From a bacterium (GTDB lineage: Bacteria > Vulcanimicrobiota > Xenobia > Xenobiales > JADMJV01), in assembly GCA_018266105.1 (NCBI GenBank), contig JAFEBA010000076.1, positions 265-64,264 of the forward strand: 64,000 nucleotides of DNA, read 5' to 3'. Positions 51,377 through 62,393 of this stretch are shown in pieces. The notes under the pieces were generated by a model. The model made no database searches, was not told the origin of the DNA, and saw only the letters and a program-made list of their open reading frames with translations. Within the stretch, counting starts at the first letter, position 1, and every line of letters starts with the position of its first letter. The position numbers and the translations under genes are program-made.

Positions 51377-52552
51377 ATGTTAGAGATGGCGCAAATCCGG
51401 GTGATGAGTGTTTTCGGGACCCGCCCGGAGGCGATCAAAATGGCGCCAGTGCTACTGGCCCTCGAGAAGGACCCCAGCATCACGCCCATCCACGTGGCCA
51501 CAGGCCAACACCGGGAAATGCTGGACCAGGTGCTGGACCTCTTCAAGATTACGCCCCACGTTGACCTCAAAATCATGCAGGCCAACCAGACGCTTTACGG
51601 CATCACCCAACTGGCGCTTCAAGGCCTGGAAAAAGTCATCGACGAACACAAACCCGACCTGATTCTGGTGCAGGGCGACACCACCACCGCCTTTGTAGCC
51701 GGCCTGGCCGGGTTTTACGCCAAGGTGCCGGTGGGGCACGTAGAGGCCGGCCTGCGTACCCACAACGTCTACGATCCATTCCCCGAGGAAATGAACCGCC
51801 GGCTGCTCAGCCAACTGACCGACCTGCACTTTGCACCCACCGACAGCTCCCTGGAGAACCTGCTCAAAGAAGGATTCCCGCGCGACAAGATTTTGGTGAC
51901 CGGCAACACGGTTACGGACGCCCTGCTCGGTATTGCGGCCGGCCTGCCCGAGGGCCTGCCTGCGGATCTCCCACAAATAGCCCAGGACAAGCGAATGATC
52001 CTGGTGGAAACCCACCGACGTGAAAATCTCGGTACACCAATGCAGGAAATCTGTACATCTCTAAGAACGATTGTGAATGATTTCACAAACTGTGAGATCA
52101 TCTTTAGCGTGCACAAGAACCCAAAGGTTCGTGAAGTCGTGTTCCCGGCGCTCCAAGGGGTGGAGCGCGTTCACCTGATCGAGCCAGTGGATTATCCCAC
52201 TCTCATTCGGCTGATGCGCGCCAGTACTTTGATTCTGACCGATTCGGGCGGAATCCAAGAGGAAGCCCCTTCCTTGGGCAAGCCAGTACTGGTGCTACGC
52301 AAAACCACCGAGCGACCCGAGGGCGTGCATGCCGGGGTAGCCAGGTTGGTGGGCACTGACCAGAGCGTCATTGTGTCGGAAGCGTCCCGCCTTCTTTCTG
52401 ACTCGCAGGCCTACAAAGCCATGAGTCAGGTGGCCAGTCCCTACGGTGACGGCCGGGCGGCTGAAAGAATTTTGGCAGCCATTCGTCATCGCTTTGGAAT
52501 TGACGCCAACCGGCCGAGGGATTTTTCCCCGAGGCTGGTTATCCAACAGTGA
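51377..52552 (+). CDS. wecB: UDP-N-acetylglucosamine 2-epimerase (non-hydrolysing)
   Basis: Converts UDP-GlcNAc to UDP-ManNAc for cell-surface polysaccharide; the 391-aa protein matches WecB/MnaA in length. Motifs include VFGTRPEAIKMAP near the N-terminus, GQHREML, GDTTTAF, VGHVEAGLRT, VHKNPKVREVV and TDSGGIQEEAP with the catalytic acidic residues. The ATG at 51377 directly follows the wecA stop; a second ATG at 51386 is possible. Its stop overlaps the atpZ GTG by 4 bp (GTGA), tying sugar-nucleotide synthesis to the ATP synthase operon. Confidence 0.94.
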   Translation: MLEMAQIRVMSVFGTRPEAIKMAPVLLALEKDPSITPIHVATGQHREMLDQVLDLFKITPHVDLKIMQANQTLYGITQLALQGLEKVIDEHKPDLILVQGDTTTAFVAGLAGFYAKVPVGHVEAGLRTHNVYDPFPEEMNRRLLSQLTDLHFAPTDSSLENLLKEGFPRDKILVTGNTVTDALLGIAAGLPEGLPADLPQIAQDKRMILVETHRRENLGTPMQEICTSLRTIVNDFTNCEIIFSVHKNPKVREVVFPALQGVERVHLIEPVDYPTLIRLMRASTLILTDSGGIQEEAPSLGKPVLVLRKTTERPEGVHAGVARLVGTDQSVIVSEASRLLSDSQAYKAMSQVASPYGDGRAAERILAAIRHRFGIDANRPRDFSPRLVIQQ

Positions 52553-52833
52553 GCGAGCCGGACGAGTTAGAGGAACTGCAACAGCAGATTCAACGACTTA
52601 AGGGCACGCCCGAAAAGGAACCTGACCCACGTGGGGGGATGGCCGGAGTCGGCTTGGTGTTCTCGCTGGGCTTCACGGTTCTTGGTGGCTTGATGGGCGG
52701 CGATCATTTTGGTCGCTACCTGAGCCAAAAAGCAGGGAATCCGCAATACGCTATGGTAGGGTGGGGCCTCGGTCTCGGGGCTGCCCTGGTGGGAGCTTAT
52801 CTGATGCTCCGTCCCTATCTGAAGCAGAAATGA
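52549..52833 (+). CDS. atpZ: AtpZ/AtpI-type ATP synthase accessory membrane protein
   Basis: A 94-aa membrane protein with two predicted helices (about 30-50 and 68-88), preceded by an acidic, coiled-coil-like head (DELEELQQQIQRL). The GLVFSLGFTVLGGLMGGDHFGRY segment with its glycine-rich turn matches AtpZ (AtpI-like), a factor thought to help ion binding or rotor assembly of the F0 part. It starts at GTG overlapping the wecB stop (GTGA) and its stop overlaps the next ATG (ATGA). Confidence 0.85.
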   Translation: MSEPDELEELQQQIQRLKGTPEKEPDPRGGMAGVGLVFSLGFTVLGGLMGGDHFGRYLSQKAGNPQYAMVGWGLGLGAALVGAYLMLRPYLKQK

Positions 52834-53105
52834 TTTCAGCGGGATTTGCGCTCGGGTTCCTGGTGGCCGGCCTGCACTGGTGGCTGTTCGCCAGACAACG
52901 TAAGTTGTTTGGCGGTGCATTCACCACCCGAGACGTCCTTTGGACGTTCGCCGGAAGGTGGGCGCTAACCATCGCGCTCGCGGTTCTGTGCTTGCGTGTA
53001 ATGCAAGTGCAATACGGAGAATTTATGACCGGGTTTCTGGTGGCCTCAGTGGTCATCCGAATCAAAGGAGTCCTGAATGTTAGGAAGTTTAATACTCGCC
53101 AATGA
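52830..53105 (+). CDS. atpI: ATP synthase subunit I-like small membrane protein
   Basis: A 91-aa protein with three hydrophobic segments. The ATG at 52830 lies in the ATGA overlap with atpZ; a longer reading from 52761 would sit inside atpZ. The sequence GFALGFLVAGLHWWLF and the position just before atpB fit the atpI family, though the primary sequence is poorly conserved. Its 3' end overlaps atpB by 29 bp. It probably helps assemble the c-ring, as known for AtpI. Confidence 0.7.
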   Translation: MISAGFALGFLVAGLHWWLFARQRKLFGGAFTTRDVLWTFAGRWALTIALAVLCLRVMQVQYGEFMTGFLVASVVIRIKGVLNVRKFNTRQ

Positions 53106-53997
53106 AGAGGCCGGCCAGGCCGCCGCTCACGCTATGTCGTTCGGTTGGCACGAAGCCTCTTTGCTCTGGTCCTCGGCTGCCGTCATCGGCGTAGTGGTCG
53201 GAACGGCCATTGTAGCCCGTGGTCAAGCCGGACTGGTTCCCAAGGGCGTGGCCGCAGTCTATGAGCACATCTTTGACTGGCTGGAAGGCCTGGCCTTCGG
53301 CCTGATGGGCAAGCAAGGTCGACGCTTTGTGCCGCTGGCCTGCAGCTTCTTTCTCTACATTCTGATGTGCAGCTGGATTGGTCTGCTGCCCTGGCCATCC
53401 TTCCACGAAGGCCACGCCGAGGTTGCTGCCTTCGATAACCCGGCATCCTCGATCAGCACCACCCTGGCCCTGGCCATGCTGGCAGTGCTGTCCTTCAATA
53501 TGATCGGCTTGCGCCACGCCCTGGCGCCCTACCCGGATCCGGACCACGGGCACGATCACGAGCATGCTGGACACGGTCACGAACACCACCACGCTCCCAG
53601 CGGTGTCGCGGGCTTCGGGCACTGGGTGGCGCGCTTCATCGACCCGGTTCCGATGATCTATCGCGACCTGGGCGGCGCCCTGAAGGTGCTGGCCATCCCG
53701 ATGTTCTTCCTGTTTCTGCTGATCAACATCCTGGAACGCTTTATCCCGCTGGTCTCTCTTTCTCTGCGTCTTTTCGGCAATATGTCCGCCAAGCATACCG
53801 TCAAGGTGAGCCTGCTCACCATTCTCGAGCAACTGCTCCACGACGGCGGCTTCTTCAACTGGGGTCTGGCCGTCATCATCTTCGGCTCCACCTGCTTCGT
53901 GGCGCTGTTGGGCGCGCTGGCCGGATTCCTACAAGCAATGATTTTCACCGTTCTGTTTCTGAGTTACATCGCTCACGCGGTGCACACAGATCACTAA
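53077..53997 (+). CDS. atpB: ATP synthase F0 subunit a
   Basis: Proton-channel subunit, 306 aa. The conserved LSLRLFGNMSAKHTVKV carries the essential arginine that faces the c-ring, and FLQAMIFTVLFLSYI is the usual last helix. A cytoplasm- or lumen-facing loop between helices (about residues 149-172) is histidine-rich (DHGHDHEHAGHGHEHHH), unusual for subunit a and possibly metal-binding. It overlaps atpI by 29 bp and is 42 bp before atpE. Confidence 0.94.
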   Translation: MLGSLILANEEAGQAAAHAMSFGWHEASLLWSSAAVIGVVVGTAIVARGQAGLVPKGVAAVYEHIFDWLEGLAFGLMGKQGRRFVPLACSFFLYILMCSWIGLLPWPSFHEGHAEVAAFDNPASSISTTLALAMLAVLSFNMIGLRHALAPYPDPDHGHDHEHAGHGHEHHHAPSGVAGFGHWVARFIDPVPMIYRDLGGALKVLAIPMFFLFLLINILERFIPLVSLSLRLFGNMSAKHTVKVSLLTILEQLLHDGGFFNWGLAVIIFGSTCFVALLGALAGFLQAMIFTVLFLSYIAHAVHTDH

Positions 53998-54018
53998 TCA
54001 GTCAAACCAAAACGATAG

Positions 54019-54261
<243 letters not shown>

Positions 54262-54305
54262 AACTCTCTAGTCCGGGCCAGTGGCCCCATTTGAGGTAAT
54301 ACAGC

Positions 54306-54803
54306 ATGGATGCAATCTTAAATTTCCTCTACGGTCTGCACTTCTCGCCGATCGTGTTCTTCGCTCAGATCGGGCTCTTCTTGTTCTTTCATATGACCAT
54401 GCAGAGCATCATCTACGGACCGATCGTGCGCGCGAGAAACGAGCGTGAGGGCAGAATCGAAGGCCATCTGGCCAAAGCCGAGGCCGCCGCGGCCAACGCC
54501 AAGGGCATGAAGAGCAAGTATGATGAGGAAATCAAGGCTCAGCGGTCTTTGCTGGCTCAAGAGCTCAAAGAAGCCACTGAAAAGGCCGAAAAAGAGGCCG
54601 CCGCACGCATGCAGCAGGCACGGGACGAAGCCGGTAAACTCACCGACGAAGCCCACGCCAGGCTGAATGAGGAAGAAAAGCAGCTCCTCGCGAGCATGGA
54701 TCAGGAAGCGAACAAACTGGCTCTGGCCGTTGCTCGTCAGGTGGTCCAAAACAGTCTGTCTCAAGACGCTCAGGGCCGGGTCCTGGCGCAGTTGAAAGGG
54801 TAA
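54306..54803 (+). CDS. atpF: ATP synthase F0 subunit b (first copy)
   Basis: A 165-aa peripheral-stalk protein with one N-terminal membrane helix (about 10-32) and a long charged coiled coil (about 55-145, KAEAAAANAKGMKSKY, EEIKAQRSLLAQELK). It ends in LALAVARQVVQNSL, close to the delta-binding end of subunit b. The gene is 44 bp after atpE and 3 bp before a second b-type gene. The two together form a heterodimeric stalk, as in photosynthetic and several deep-branching bacteria. Confidence 0.88.
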   Translation: MDAILNFLYGLHFSPIVFFAQIGLFLFFHMTMQSIIYGPIVRARNEREGRIEGHLAKAEAAAANAKGMKSKYDEEIKAQRSLLAQELKEATEKAEKEAAARMQQARDEAGKLTDEAHARLNEEEKQLLASMDQEANKLALAVARQVVQNSLSQDAQGRVLAQLKG

Positions 54804-54806
54804 GCC

Positions 54807-55292
54807 ATGGAGTTTGATGCCTTTGGCTTCTTTATCTCGATTCTCAACTTTGGCGTGATGTTCGCGCTCTTCTATCACGTGGTCATCACGCCGATGGAAG
54901 AAGCCGTGGTGGTCCGCCGCAAGAAAGTGACCAGCCGCCTGGACGAAATCCGGGGCACGCTGGCCGCCGCCGAAAAGCTTGAAGCCGATGTGAAGAGCCA
55001 ATTTAGCAAACTGGAAGCCGAGAAGGCCGAGATGCGCCTGAGCACCGAGCACGAAATTGCTCGCATTCAGGAGCAACTGCAGACCAACACGGAGCGCGAC
55101 GCCCAGCATCTGGTCGCCAAGACTCAGCGGGAGCTGGACAAGAATCGCCAGGAAACCCTGGCGGCTCTCAACCGCCAGCTCACAGACCAGGCAATGAGCC
55201 GGGTCGAGAGTCTGCTGACCCAGGCATTGGACAGTCAGGCCAAGGCCTCCAGCGCCAGCACTGTGCTGGGGAAAGTAGGCGCCCGTGGTTAA
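54807..55292 (+). CDS. atpF: ATP synthase F0 subunit b' (second b-type subunit)
   Basis: A second 161-aa stalk protein with a membrane helix (about 8-28) and a coiled coil (RRKKVTSRLDEIRGTLAA, EKLEADVKSQFSKLE). It is clearly different in sequence from the first b subunit, so it is not a fresh duplication. It overlaps atpH by 8 bp. Whether it is b or b' cannot be told with confidence; both are needed for a heterodimer. Confidence 0.85.
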   Translation: MEFDAFGFFISILNFGVMFALFYHVVITPMEEAVVVRRKKVTSRLDEIRGTLAAAEKLEADVKSQFSKLEAEKAEMRLSTEHEIARIQEQLQTNTERDAQHLVAKTQRELDKNRQETLAALNRQLTDQAMSRVESLLTQALDSQAKASSASTVLGKVGARG

Positions 55293-55842
55293 CGCGATTG
55301 GCGTCCGCTACGCCCAGGCTCTCTTTGATATGGCCAAGGCCAAGAACCAGCTGGACGCTCAGCTGGCCGACTTGGTCAAGGTCCAGCTCATCTTCCGCGA
55401 GCACGAGCAACTCACTCGGGCTCTGCAGGCTCCGACCATTCCCTCTCCAGTGAAGAAGTCGATTCTGCAGAAAGTGTTGAGCGGTCGGGTGACCGATACC
55501 ACCCTGCACTTCTTTTACGTGCTGGTAGACAAAGGCCGCGAGGTCTATGTCGACTCGGTGGTCGAGTCCTATCGCGAGCTGCTGCGGCAGTCGCGAGACG
55601 AAGTCAAGGTCATCGTGCAATCGGCCGACAAGCTCGACGAAAACCTGATCAAACAGGTCGAAGCGAGCATGAAAAGCTACACCGGCAAAAAGGTGGAGCT
55701 CGAATTCGAAGTGGTCCCGGAATTGCTGGGCGGACTCCTGTTCCGCATCGGCGACCGGATTATCGACGGTAGCATCCGTCACCAACTGAACCAGATTCAT
55801 GAGCGGCTCTCCAAAGCGGGCGCCGCCGCCGTAGGAGGCTAG
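55285..55842 (+). CDS. atpH: ATP synthase F1 subunit delta
   Basis: The 185-aa subunit that joins the peripheral stalk to the F1 head. It starts at GTG and overlaps the b' gene by 8 bp. The N-terminal [11 protein letters not shown] helix and the C-terminal [24 protein letters not shown] signature are typical of AtpH/OSCP. It is followed 4 bp later by atpA. Confidence 0.94.
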   Translation: MVNAIGVRYAQALFDMAKAKNQLDAQLADLVKVQLIFREHEQLTRALQAPTIPSPVKKSILQKVLSGRVTDTTLHFFYVLVDKGREVYVDSVVESYRELLRQSRDEVKVIVQSADKLDENLIKQVEASMKSYTGKKVELEFEVVPELLGGLLFRIGDRIIDGSIRHQLNQIHERLSKAGAAAVGG

Positions 55843-55846
55843 TGCA

Positions 55847-57367
55847 ATGGCGATTCGTGCCGAAGAAATTTCCGATATTCTCGTCAAAGAGATCGAGGGC
55901 TACCAGCCCGACGTCAAAGAACAGCCGTATGGCACGGTCATCCAGGTGGGCGACAACATCGCCACCGTCTACGGTCTGCGTTCCGTGCGTTTCGGTGAGC
56001 TGCTGAAGTTTGAAACCGGTCAGATGGGTCTGGCCCTCAACCTTGAGGAAGACGTCATCGGTGTCGTGGTTCTGGGTAAGGACGACGACATCAAGGAAGG
56101 CCACCGCGTCGAATCGACCGGCCGCATCAGCGAGGTGCCCGTGGGCGACGCAATGCTGGGTCGCACCGTGGACGCGCTGGGTCAGCCGATTGACGGCAAA
56201 GGACCCATCGCCACCGAGGCCACCCGCACCCTGGAGTTCACCGCTCCCATCGTGCCTGAGCGCCAGCCGGTGCACGAGCCCATGCTGACAGGCATCAAGG
56301 CCATCGACGCCCTGGTTCCGGTCGGGCGCGGCCAGCGCCAGCTGATCATCGGTGACCGCCAGACCGGCAAGACCGCCATCGCGCTGGATGCCATCATCAA
56401 TCAAAAAGACACGGGCGTGCTCTGCGTTTACGTGGCCGTAGGTCAGAAGACCAACACCATCTCCTCCATTGTGGAAGACCTGCGCCGTCACGACGCTCTC
56501 AAGCACACCGTGATTGTGGCCGCCACCGCCAACGACCCGCCATCGATGCTCTACCTGGCCCCCTACACCGGCTGCGCCATCGCCGAGCAAATGATGTACT
56601 CGGGCAAGCACGTTCTGATCATCTATGACGATCTGACCAAGCACGCCAAGGCCTACCGCGAAATCTCGCTGTTGCTGCGCCGTCCTCCGGGCCGCGAAGC
56701 CTACCCCGGCGACGTCTTCTTCTTGCACTCCCGCCTGCTGGAGCGCGCCGCCAAGCTTAGCGACGAGATGGGCAAAGGCTCGATGACGGCGCTGCCCATC
56801 ATCGAAACCCAGCTGGGCGACGTATCCGCTTACATCCCCACCAACGTGATTTCGATCACCGACGGTCAGATTTACCTGGATACGGACCAGTTCTACCAGG
56901 GTATCCGTCCCGCCGTGGACGTGGGTCTCTCCGTCTCGCGCGTAGGCGGTGCCGCTCAGATCAAAGCGATGAAGAGCGTGGCCGGTCCGCTGCGTCTGGA
57001 CCTGGCTCAATACCGCAACCTGGCCGCTTACACCAAGCTGTCCGCCGACGAGCTGGACAAAGCCAGTCGCGACCAGCTGACCCGTGGTGAGCGCATCACC
57101 GCCGTGCTGAAGCAGAAGCAGTTCGTGCCGATGCCGGTTGAGCGAGAAGTGGCCATCATCTACGGCGCAACCAAGGGTTACCTGGACGAGCTCCCGCTCA
57201 GCTCCATCGAGCGCTTCGAAGAAGGCTTCCACACCTTCGTGGCTGAGAAATACTCGCAGATCCATACCGGCATCCGCGACTCGAAGGCCATCACCCCCGA
57301 AGTCGAAACCGCGCTGAAGGAAGCCCTGGCGGCCTACCTCAAGCAATTCAAGGCTTCGCTGGCCTAA
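55847..57367 (+). CDS. atpA: ATP synthase F1 subunit alpha
   Basis: The 506-aa non-catalytic nucleotide-binding subunit. The P-loop GDRQTGKT (about 171-178), the [11 protein letters not shown] strand, and [30 protein letters not shown] match the family closely. A C-terminal helical bundle ([20 protein letters not shown]) is present. Complete, with an ATG and normal spacing from atpH and atpG. Long open frames on the opposite strand of this gene are codon-bias artefacts. Confidence 0.98.
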   Translation: MAIRAEEISDILVKEIEGYQPDVKEQPYGTVIQVGDNIATVYGLRSVRFGELLKFETGQMGLALNLEEDVIGVVVLGKDDDIKEGHRVESTGRISEVPVGDAMLGRTVDALGQPIDGKGPIATEATRTLEFTAPIVPERQPVHEPMLTGIKAIDALVPVGRGQRQLIIGDRQTGKTAIALDAIINQKDTGVLCVYVAVGQKTNTISSIVEDLRRHDALKHTVIVAATANDPPSMLYLAPYTGCAIAEQMMYSGKHVLIIYDDLTKHAKAYREISLLLRRPPGREAYPGDVFFLHSRLLERAAKLSDEMGKGSMTALPIIETQLGDVSAYIPTNVISITDGQIYLDTDQFYQGIRPAVDVGLSVSRVGGAAQIKAMKSVAGPLRLDLAQYRNLAAYTKLSADELDKASRDQLTRGERITAVLKQKQFVPMPVEREVAIIYGATKGYLDELPLSSIERFEEGFHTFVAEKYSQIHTGIRDSKAITPEVETALKEALAAYLKQFKASLA

Positions 57368-57371
57368 GCCG

Positions 57372-58241
57372 ATGGCGAGTGAGCGCGACCTAAAACGCCG
57401 CATCAAAGCGGTCAAAAATACGGAGCAGATCACCAAAGCCATGAAAATGGTGGCGGCGGCGCGCATCAAGAAGGCCGAAGACGTCCTCAAGGCGGCTCGT
57501 CCTTACTCGAAGCTGCTCAAGGAAGTGGTGCAGGACCTTACGGCCGGCATGGACGAGGTCGTGCACCCCTTGATGACGGTGCGCCCCGTCACCCGCACCG
57601 CCTATCTGGTGGTGACCTCGGACAAAGGTCTCTGCGGCTCCTACAACAACAACCTGCTGAAGTTGGTGTGGAACACCTTCGGCAGCGCCCCCAAGGAAAG
57701 CTATAAGCTGATCTCGGTGGGTGGCAAAGGCGACAAGTTCTTCCGCCGTCGCAAGCTGGACATCGACAAGGCCATCACGGGCTGGTCGCCCAGCTTCGCA
57801 ATGGCCCAGGAGCTGGCCAATCAGGTCACCGATTGGTTCCTGGACGGCACCGTGGATGAGGTAAAGCTGATCTACTCCCAGTCGATCAGCGCCATCACGC
57901 AAAAACCGGTGGTGGAGCGTATCCTTCCCATGTCCAAGGACGCTGTGGGCGAGGATAAGCCAGGCGCTGGCGGTGGAGGGTTCGCTTTCGAACCCTCAGC
58001 CGACGCAGCCCTGAACATTCTGCTCCCGCGTTATGTGCAGAACATCATCTACCGAGTGCTGGCCGAAGCCCGCGTGTCGGAGCTGGGTGCTCGTCTCAAA
58101 TCGATGAGCGCAGCCACTGACAACGCCAACAAGCTGGCGGCCGAACTGACGTTGCAGTTCTACCGCATTCGTCAAGACAACATTACCAAAGAGATTCTGG
58201 AGATTGTCGGCGGCGCGGAAGCGCTCCGAGCCTCGAAATAA
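57372..58241 (+). CDS. atpG: ATP synthase F1 subunit gamma
   Basis: The 289-aa central-shaft subunit. The N-terminal helix RDLKRRIKAVKNTEQITKAMKMVAAARIKKA and the C-terminal helix ELGARLKSMSAATDNANKLAAELTLQFYRIRQDNITKEILEIVGGAEAL-type coil are standard; the TSDKGLCGSYNNN motif is also clear. There is a short glycine-rich loop (GAGGGGF) around residue 199 not usual in E. coli. It is 4 bp after atpA and 18 bp before atpD. Confidence 0.96.
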   Translation: MASERDLKRRIKAVKNTEQITKAMKMVAAARIKKAEDVLKAARPYSKLLKEVVQDLTAGMDEVVHPLMTVRPVTRTAYLVVTSDKGLCGSYNNNLLKLVWNTFGSAPKESYKLISVGGKGDKFFRRRKLDIDKAITGWSPSFAMAQELANQVTDWFLDGTVDEVKLIYSQSISAITQKPVVERILPMSKDAVGEDKPGAGGGGFAFEPSADAALNILLPRYVQNIIYRVLAEARVSELGARLKSMSAATDNANKLAAELTLQFYRIRQDNITKEILEIVGGAEALRASK

Positions 58242-58253
58242 GAGGAGGACTGA

Positions 58254-59702
<1,449 letters not shown>

Positions 59703-59704
59703 CC

Positions 59705-60088
59705 ATGTCGCTCTTGACTGTCGAAGTCGTCACCCCGGAAGCGATGAAGTTTACGGGCGAGGCTCGTCAGGTCCAGTTGCCCGGCGTGCTCGGCGAGATG
59801 GGAGTTCTGCCCAATCACGAGCCGCTGGTCACCATGCTCAATCCCGGCGTAGTCGAGGTGCGTTCACCCGAGGGCACCAAGATTTTCGCCGTGGCCCAGG
59901 GCTTCGCCACCATTGCCAACAACAAGGTGGCCTGCCTGGTTGACGATGCTGTCGAAGCGGGCAAGGTGGATACGGCCAAGGTCAGCGATCTGGTGGCCAA
60001 GCTGGAGCGCGAACTGGCCGAAAGCAACGACGAGCGCACCCGTAACCAGCTCGCTTTTCTCAAAGCTCAACTGTCCCTGAAAGGTTAG
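59705..60088 (+). CDS. atpC: ATP synthase F1 subunit epsilon
   Basis: A 127-aa subunit closing the operon. The N-terminal beta-barrel (VEVVTPEAMKFTGEARQVQLPG, EMGVLPNHEPLVTML) and the C-terminal two-helix part (LVAKLERELAESNDERTRNQL) are visible, so the inhibitory C-domain is retained. It is 2 bp after atpD and 8 bp before murA, suggesting continued transcription into murA. Confidence 0.95.
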   Translation: MSLLTVEVVTPEAMKFTGEARQVQLPGVLGEMGVLPNHEPLVTMLNPGVVEVRSPEGTKIFAVAQGFATIANNKVACLVDDAVEAGKVDTAKVSDLVAKLERELAESNDERTRNQLAFLKAQLSLKG

Positions 60089-60096
60089 GTCTAACC

Positions 60097-61359
60097 ATGG
60101 CGCGCCTGGTGGTTCACGGTGGTACTCCCCTGCATGGGAGTCTGGAAGCCAACGGGGCTAAAAATGCCGCGTTGCCCATCATGGCCGCGGCTTTGCTGGC
60201 CAAAGGCAAGGTGACCCTGCGCCGGGTGCCCAACATCAGCGACGTCTGGACCCTGACGGGAATCCTCAAAGCCATGGGCTGCAAGGTCGATTACGACGGC
60301 AACAGCCTCATGGAGTTGGACACCTCCACCCTGACCACAACCAAAGCTCCAGATCACCTGGTGCGCAAAATGAACGCCTCGTTCGACATCATGGGGCCGC
60401 TGCTGGCGGCCTATGGTGAGGGCGAGGTTTCTTTGCCTGGCGGCTGCAATCTGGGCTCACGCCCGGTGGATCTCCACATAGCCGGCTTCCGCAAGCTGGG
60501 GGCCGAAGTTACCGCCAAGAGCGGCTTTGTGCAGGCCAAAGCCAGCAAATTGAGGGGCGGTCGAATTCTTTTTCCCAAAGTCAGCGTGGGCGCCACCAAG
60601 AACTGCTTGATGGCGGCCAGCGTGGCTGAAGGCGAGACGATTCTGGAAAACTGCGCCCGTGAGCCTGAAATCGTGGACCTGGCTGAATTCCTGATCGCCA
60701 TGGGGGCCAAGATCAAAGGGGTAGGCCGCCAAAAGATGACCATCACCGGCGTCAAAGAATTGCACGGAGTCGACTACAATGTGGTGGCCGACCGCATCGA
60801 GGTGGGCACTTACCTGATCGCCGGTGCCATCACCGAAGGCGACGTCACCATCACCGGTTGCGTTCCCGATCACGTCACCTCTTTGCTGGATTTGATGCGC
60901 GAGATGGGTCAGGAAATCACTGTGGGAGATGACTTTATTCGCGTGCAGGGCCGGCGGCCCATCACCCCCATCGCGGTTTCCACCGAGCCCTACCCGGGCT
61001 TCCCGACTGACCTTCATCCTCAGCTGGTGGCCCTGGCCACCCTGGGCTCCGGCACCACCACCGTGACCGAAAACATCTTTAACGGCCGCTTTATGTATGC
61101 AATGGAACTTGTGCGCCTGGGCGGCGACGTGCGCGTCAGCCATCGCGACGTCATCATACGCGGTGTCAAGCAGTTGGAAGGCGCACCGGTGGACGCTCCA
61201 GATATTCGCGCTGGAGGCGCCCTGGTCTGTGCCGCCCTGGCCGCCAAAGGCGAAAGCACAATCAGCGGCGTGAACTTTATCGACCGCGGCTATCAGGAAA
61301 TCGAGAAGCGCCTGTCCCAGCTGGGTGGAAAAATTACCCGGGCTGATTTCGAAGACTAA
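60097..61359 (+). CDS. murA: UDP-N-acetylglucosamine 1-carboxyvinyltransferase
   Basis: First committed step of peptidoglycan synthesis: enolpyruvyl transfer from PEP to UDP-GlcNAc. In 420 aa the catalytic Cys117 lies in LPGGCNLGSRPVDLH (the fosfomycin-target cysteine is therefore present), and Lys23-Asn24 in GAKNAALP binds substrate. The PTDLHPQ motif is also intact. Being directly after atpC mirrors the atp-murA order of Bacillota. A possible small inverted repeat CATAGC/GCTATG lies at 61366-61390 after the stop, without a T tract. Confidence 0.97.
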   Translation: MARLVVHGGTPLHGSLEANGAKNAALPIMAAALLAKGKVTLRRVPNISDVWTLTGILKAMGCKVDYDGNSLMELDTSTLTTTKAPDHLVRKMNASFDIMGPLLAAYGEGEVSLPGGCNLGSRPVDLHIAGFRKLGAEVTAKSGFVQAKASKLRGGRILFPKVSVGATKNCLMAASVAEGETILENCAREPEIVDLAEFLIAMGAKIKGVGRQKMTITGVKELHGVDYNVVADRIEVGTYLIAGAITEGDVTITGCVPDHVTSLLDLMREMGQEITVGDDFIRVQGRRPITPIAVSTEPYPGFPTDLHPQLVALATLGSGTTTVTENIFNGRFMYAMELVRLGGDVRVSHRDVIIRGVKQLEGAPVDAPDIRAGGALVCAALAAKGESTISGVNFIDRGYQEIEKRLSQLGGKITRADFED

Positions 61360-61441
61360 TTAATTCATAGCAAACTTTGGAAACGCTATGAGCAGGACTT
61401 TGTTACATTCACCCGCCCCGTTTTAGCTTCGTTCTGCCCGC

Positions 61442-61457
61442 GCCCAATAAAATGGGC
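61442..61457 (+). promoter_or_regulatory. Small hairpin at the translation start of the GDPD-like gene
   Basis: GCCCA (61442-61446) and TGGGC (61453-61457) can pair around a 6-nt loop, directly before the ATG at 61460, leaving no obvious ribosome site. It could limit translation. The rest of the 100-bp gap after murA shows nothing clear. Confidence 0.3.
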
Positions 61458-61459
61458 CA

Positions 61460-62332
61460 ATGAACATCATCTCCGCCAGTCTCAACGTCATTGCCGGCCC
61501 CCTGACTTCCTCGACTCCGATACTCGAGCCCGGAGGCTCCCTGGAACGACTCGGATCGACTTCTTGTCCTCTCTTTAGCGCCGGTCAGGGCCTGGAGGCC
61601 CGGATGAATCCAATAATAGAGATGACCGTGGAGCTGATGAACCTGCTGACCGGCCTGATGCTGGGAAGTCCAGGCGGTTTGACTGCTGCCCGGGCAGCAG
61701 CCAACCTGGGCCAGCCCGTCGGCAACAAAGACTTCAGCCATCCCGGTGCGCGGATCCAGGGCGGGCCGGCTCTCTATAAGCACGGAATGTTCCATAAGGG
61801 AGCCAAAGGGGCGCCCGATACCTATGCCTTTGAAAACTCCCCGGCCGGCATCAAGTTCGCGGCCGACCACGGCTTCTCGTCCATCGACATCGACATGCAG
61901 ATCACCAAGGACGGCGTGCCGGTGGCCACCCACTGGTCCGAACCCATGAAGAAAGACGGCTTTTACGACCCCGAGCACAAGTTGAGCCCCGGCACGAAGG
62001 TCAGCCAGATGACCCTGGCTGAAGTTACCCGGCTCCGCAATAAAGACGGCCGCTCTCAGATCTTGCCTCTCTCGACCATGCTGGCTGAACTGAAAAAGCA
62101 CAATATCGCGGGCGACCTGGAAGCCAAGAACGACCCGCGCTTTGCCACCGACCACATGATGGGCCAGATCGCTGACATGGTTCGCAAAGCCGGCATCCAG
62201 GCCAATCTCAAAACCATTAATTACGGCCCCCAATCCATGGCGGTGATCAAACAGGCTCAGAAGCAAGGATTCTGGACGCGCACCGCCCACGGAAACGGTC
62301 ATGATCGCCAGGTTTTCGGCTACGGGGGCTGA
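61460..62332 (+). CDS. Glycerophosphodiester phosphodiesterase-like protein
   Basis: A 290-aa protein with a GDPD-type TIM barrel. The N-terminal ~105 residues are not conserved and may be disordered. The barrel opens with a histidine in ALYKHGMFHKGAKG, then APDTYAFENSPAGIKFAADHGF and SIDIDMQITKDGVPVATH. These match the His-Glu-Asp arrangement of GDPD family enzymes, although the spacing is non-standard. The C-terminus is short. It probably cleaves a phosphodiester or related polyol bond. The ATG has no clear ribosome site. Confidence 0.65.
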   Translation: MNIISASLNVIAGPLTSSTPILEPGGSLERLGSTSCPLFSAGQGLEARMNPIIEMTVELMNLLTGLMLGSPGGLTAARAAANLGQPVGNKDFSHPGARIQGGPALYKHGMFHKGAKGAPDTYAFENSPAGIKFAADHGFSSIDIDMQITKDGVPVATHWSEPMKKDGFYDPEHKLSPGTKVSQMTLAEVTRLRNKDGRSQILPLSTMLAELKKHNIAGDLEAKNDPRFATDHMMGQIADMVRKAGIQANLKTINYGPQSMAVIKQAQKQGFWTRTAHGNGHDRQVFGYGG

Positions 62333-62352
62333 TGCGGATCTCACCTTTGTCA

Positions 62353-62388
62353 TCAGGCAGGGACTGCCTGAGCGCTTGAGAACGCGCT
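62353..62388 (+). repeat. Two adjacent hairpins before the MreB-like gene
   Basis: TCAGGCAG (62353-62360) pairs with CTGCCTGA (62364-62371) around 3 nt, and AGCGC (62371-62375) pairs with GCGCT (62384-62388). There is no T tract, so they are not a clear terminator. A similar 10-bp palindrome occurs at 6976-6999 inside the DUF4132 gene. Confidence 0.5.
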
Positions 62389-62393
62389 AAGGC

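Noticed and set aside
55760-57490. A 576-codon open frame on the minus strand over atpA (also 58284-59612 over atpD and 50381-51373 over wecA)
   Set aside because: They lie exactly opposite clear, conserved genes and have low-complexity His/Gly/Gln-rich translations without motifs, as expected from antisense reading of GC-rich codons.
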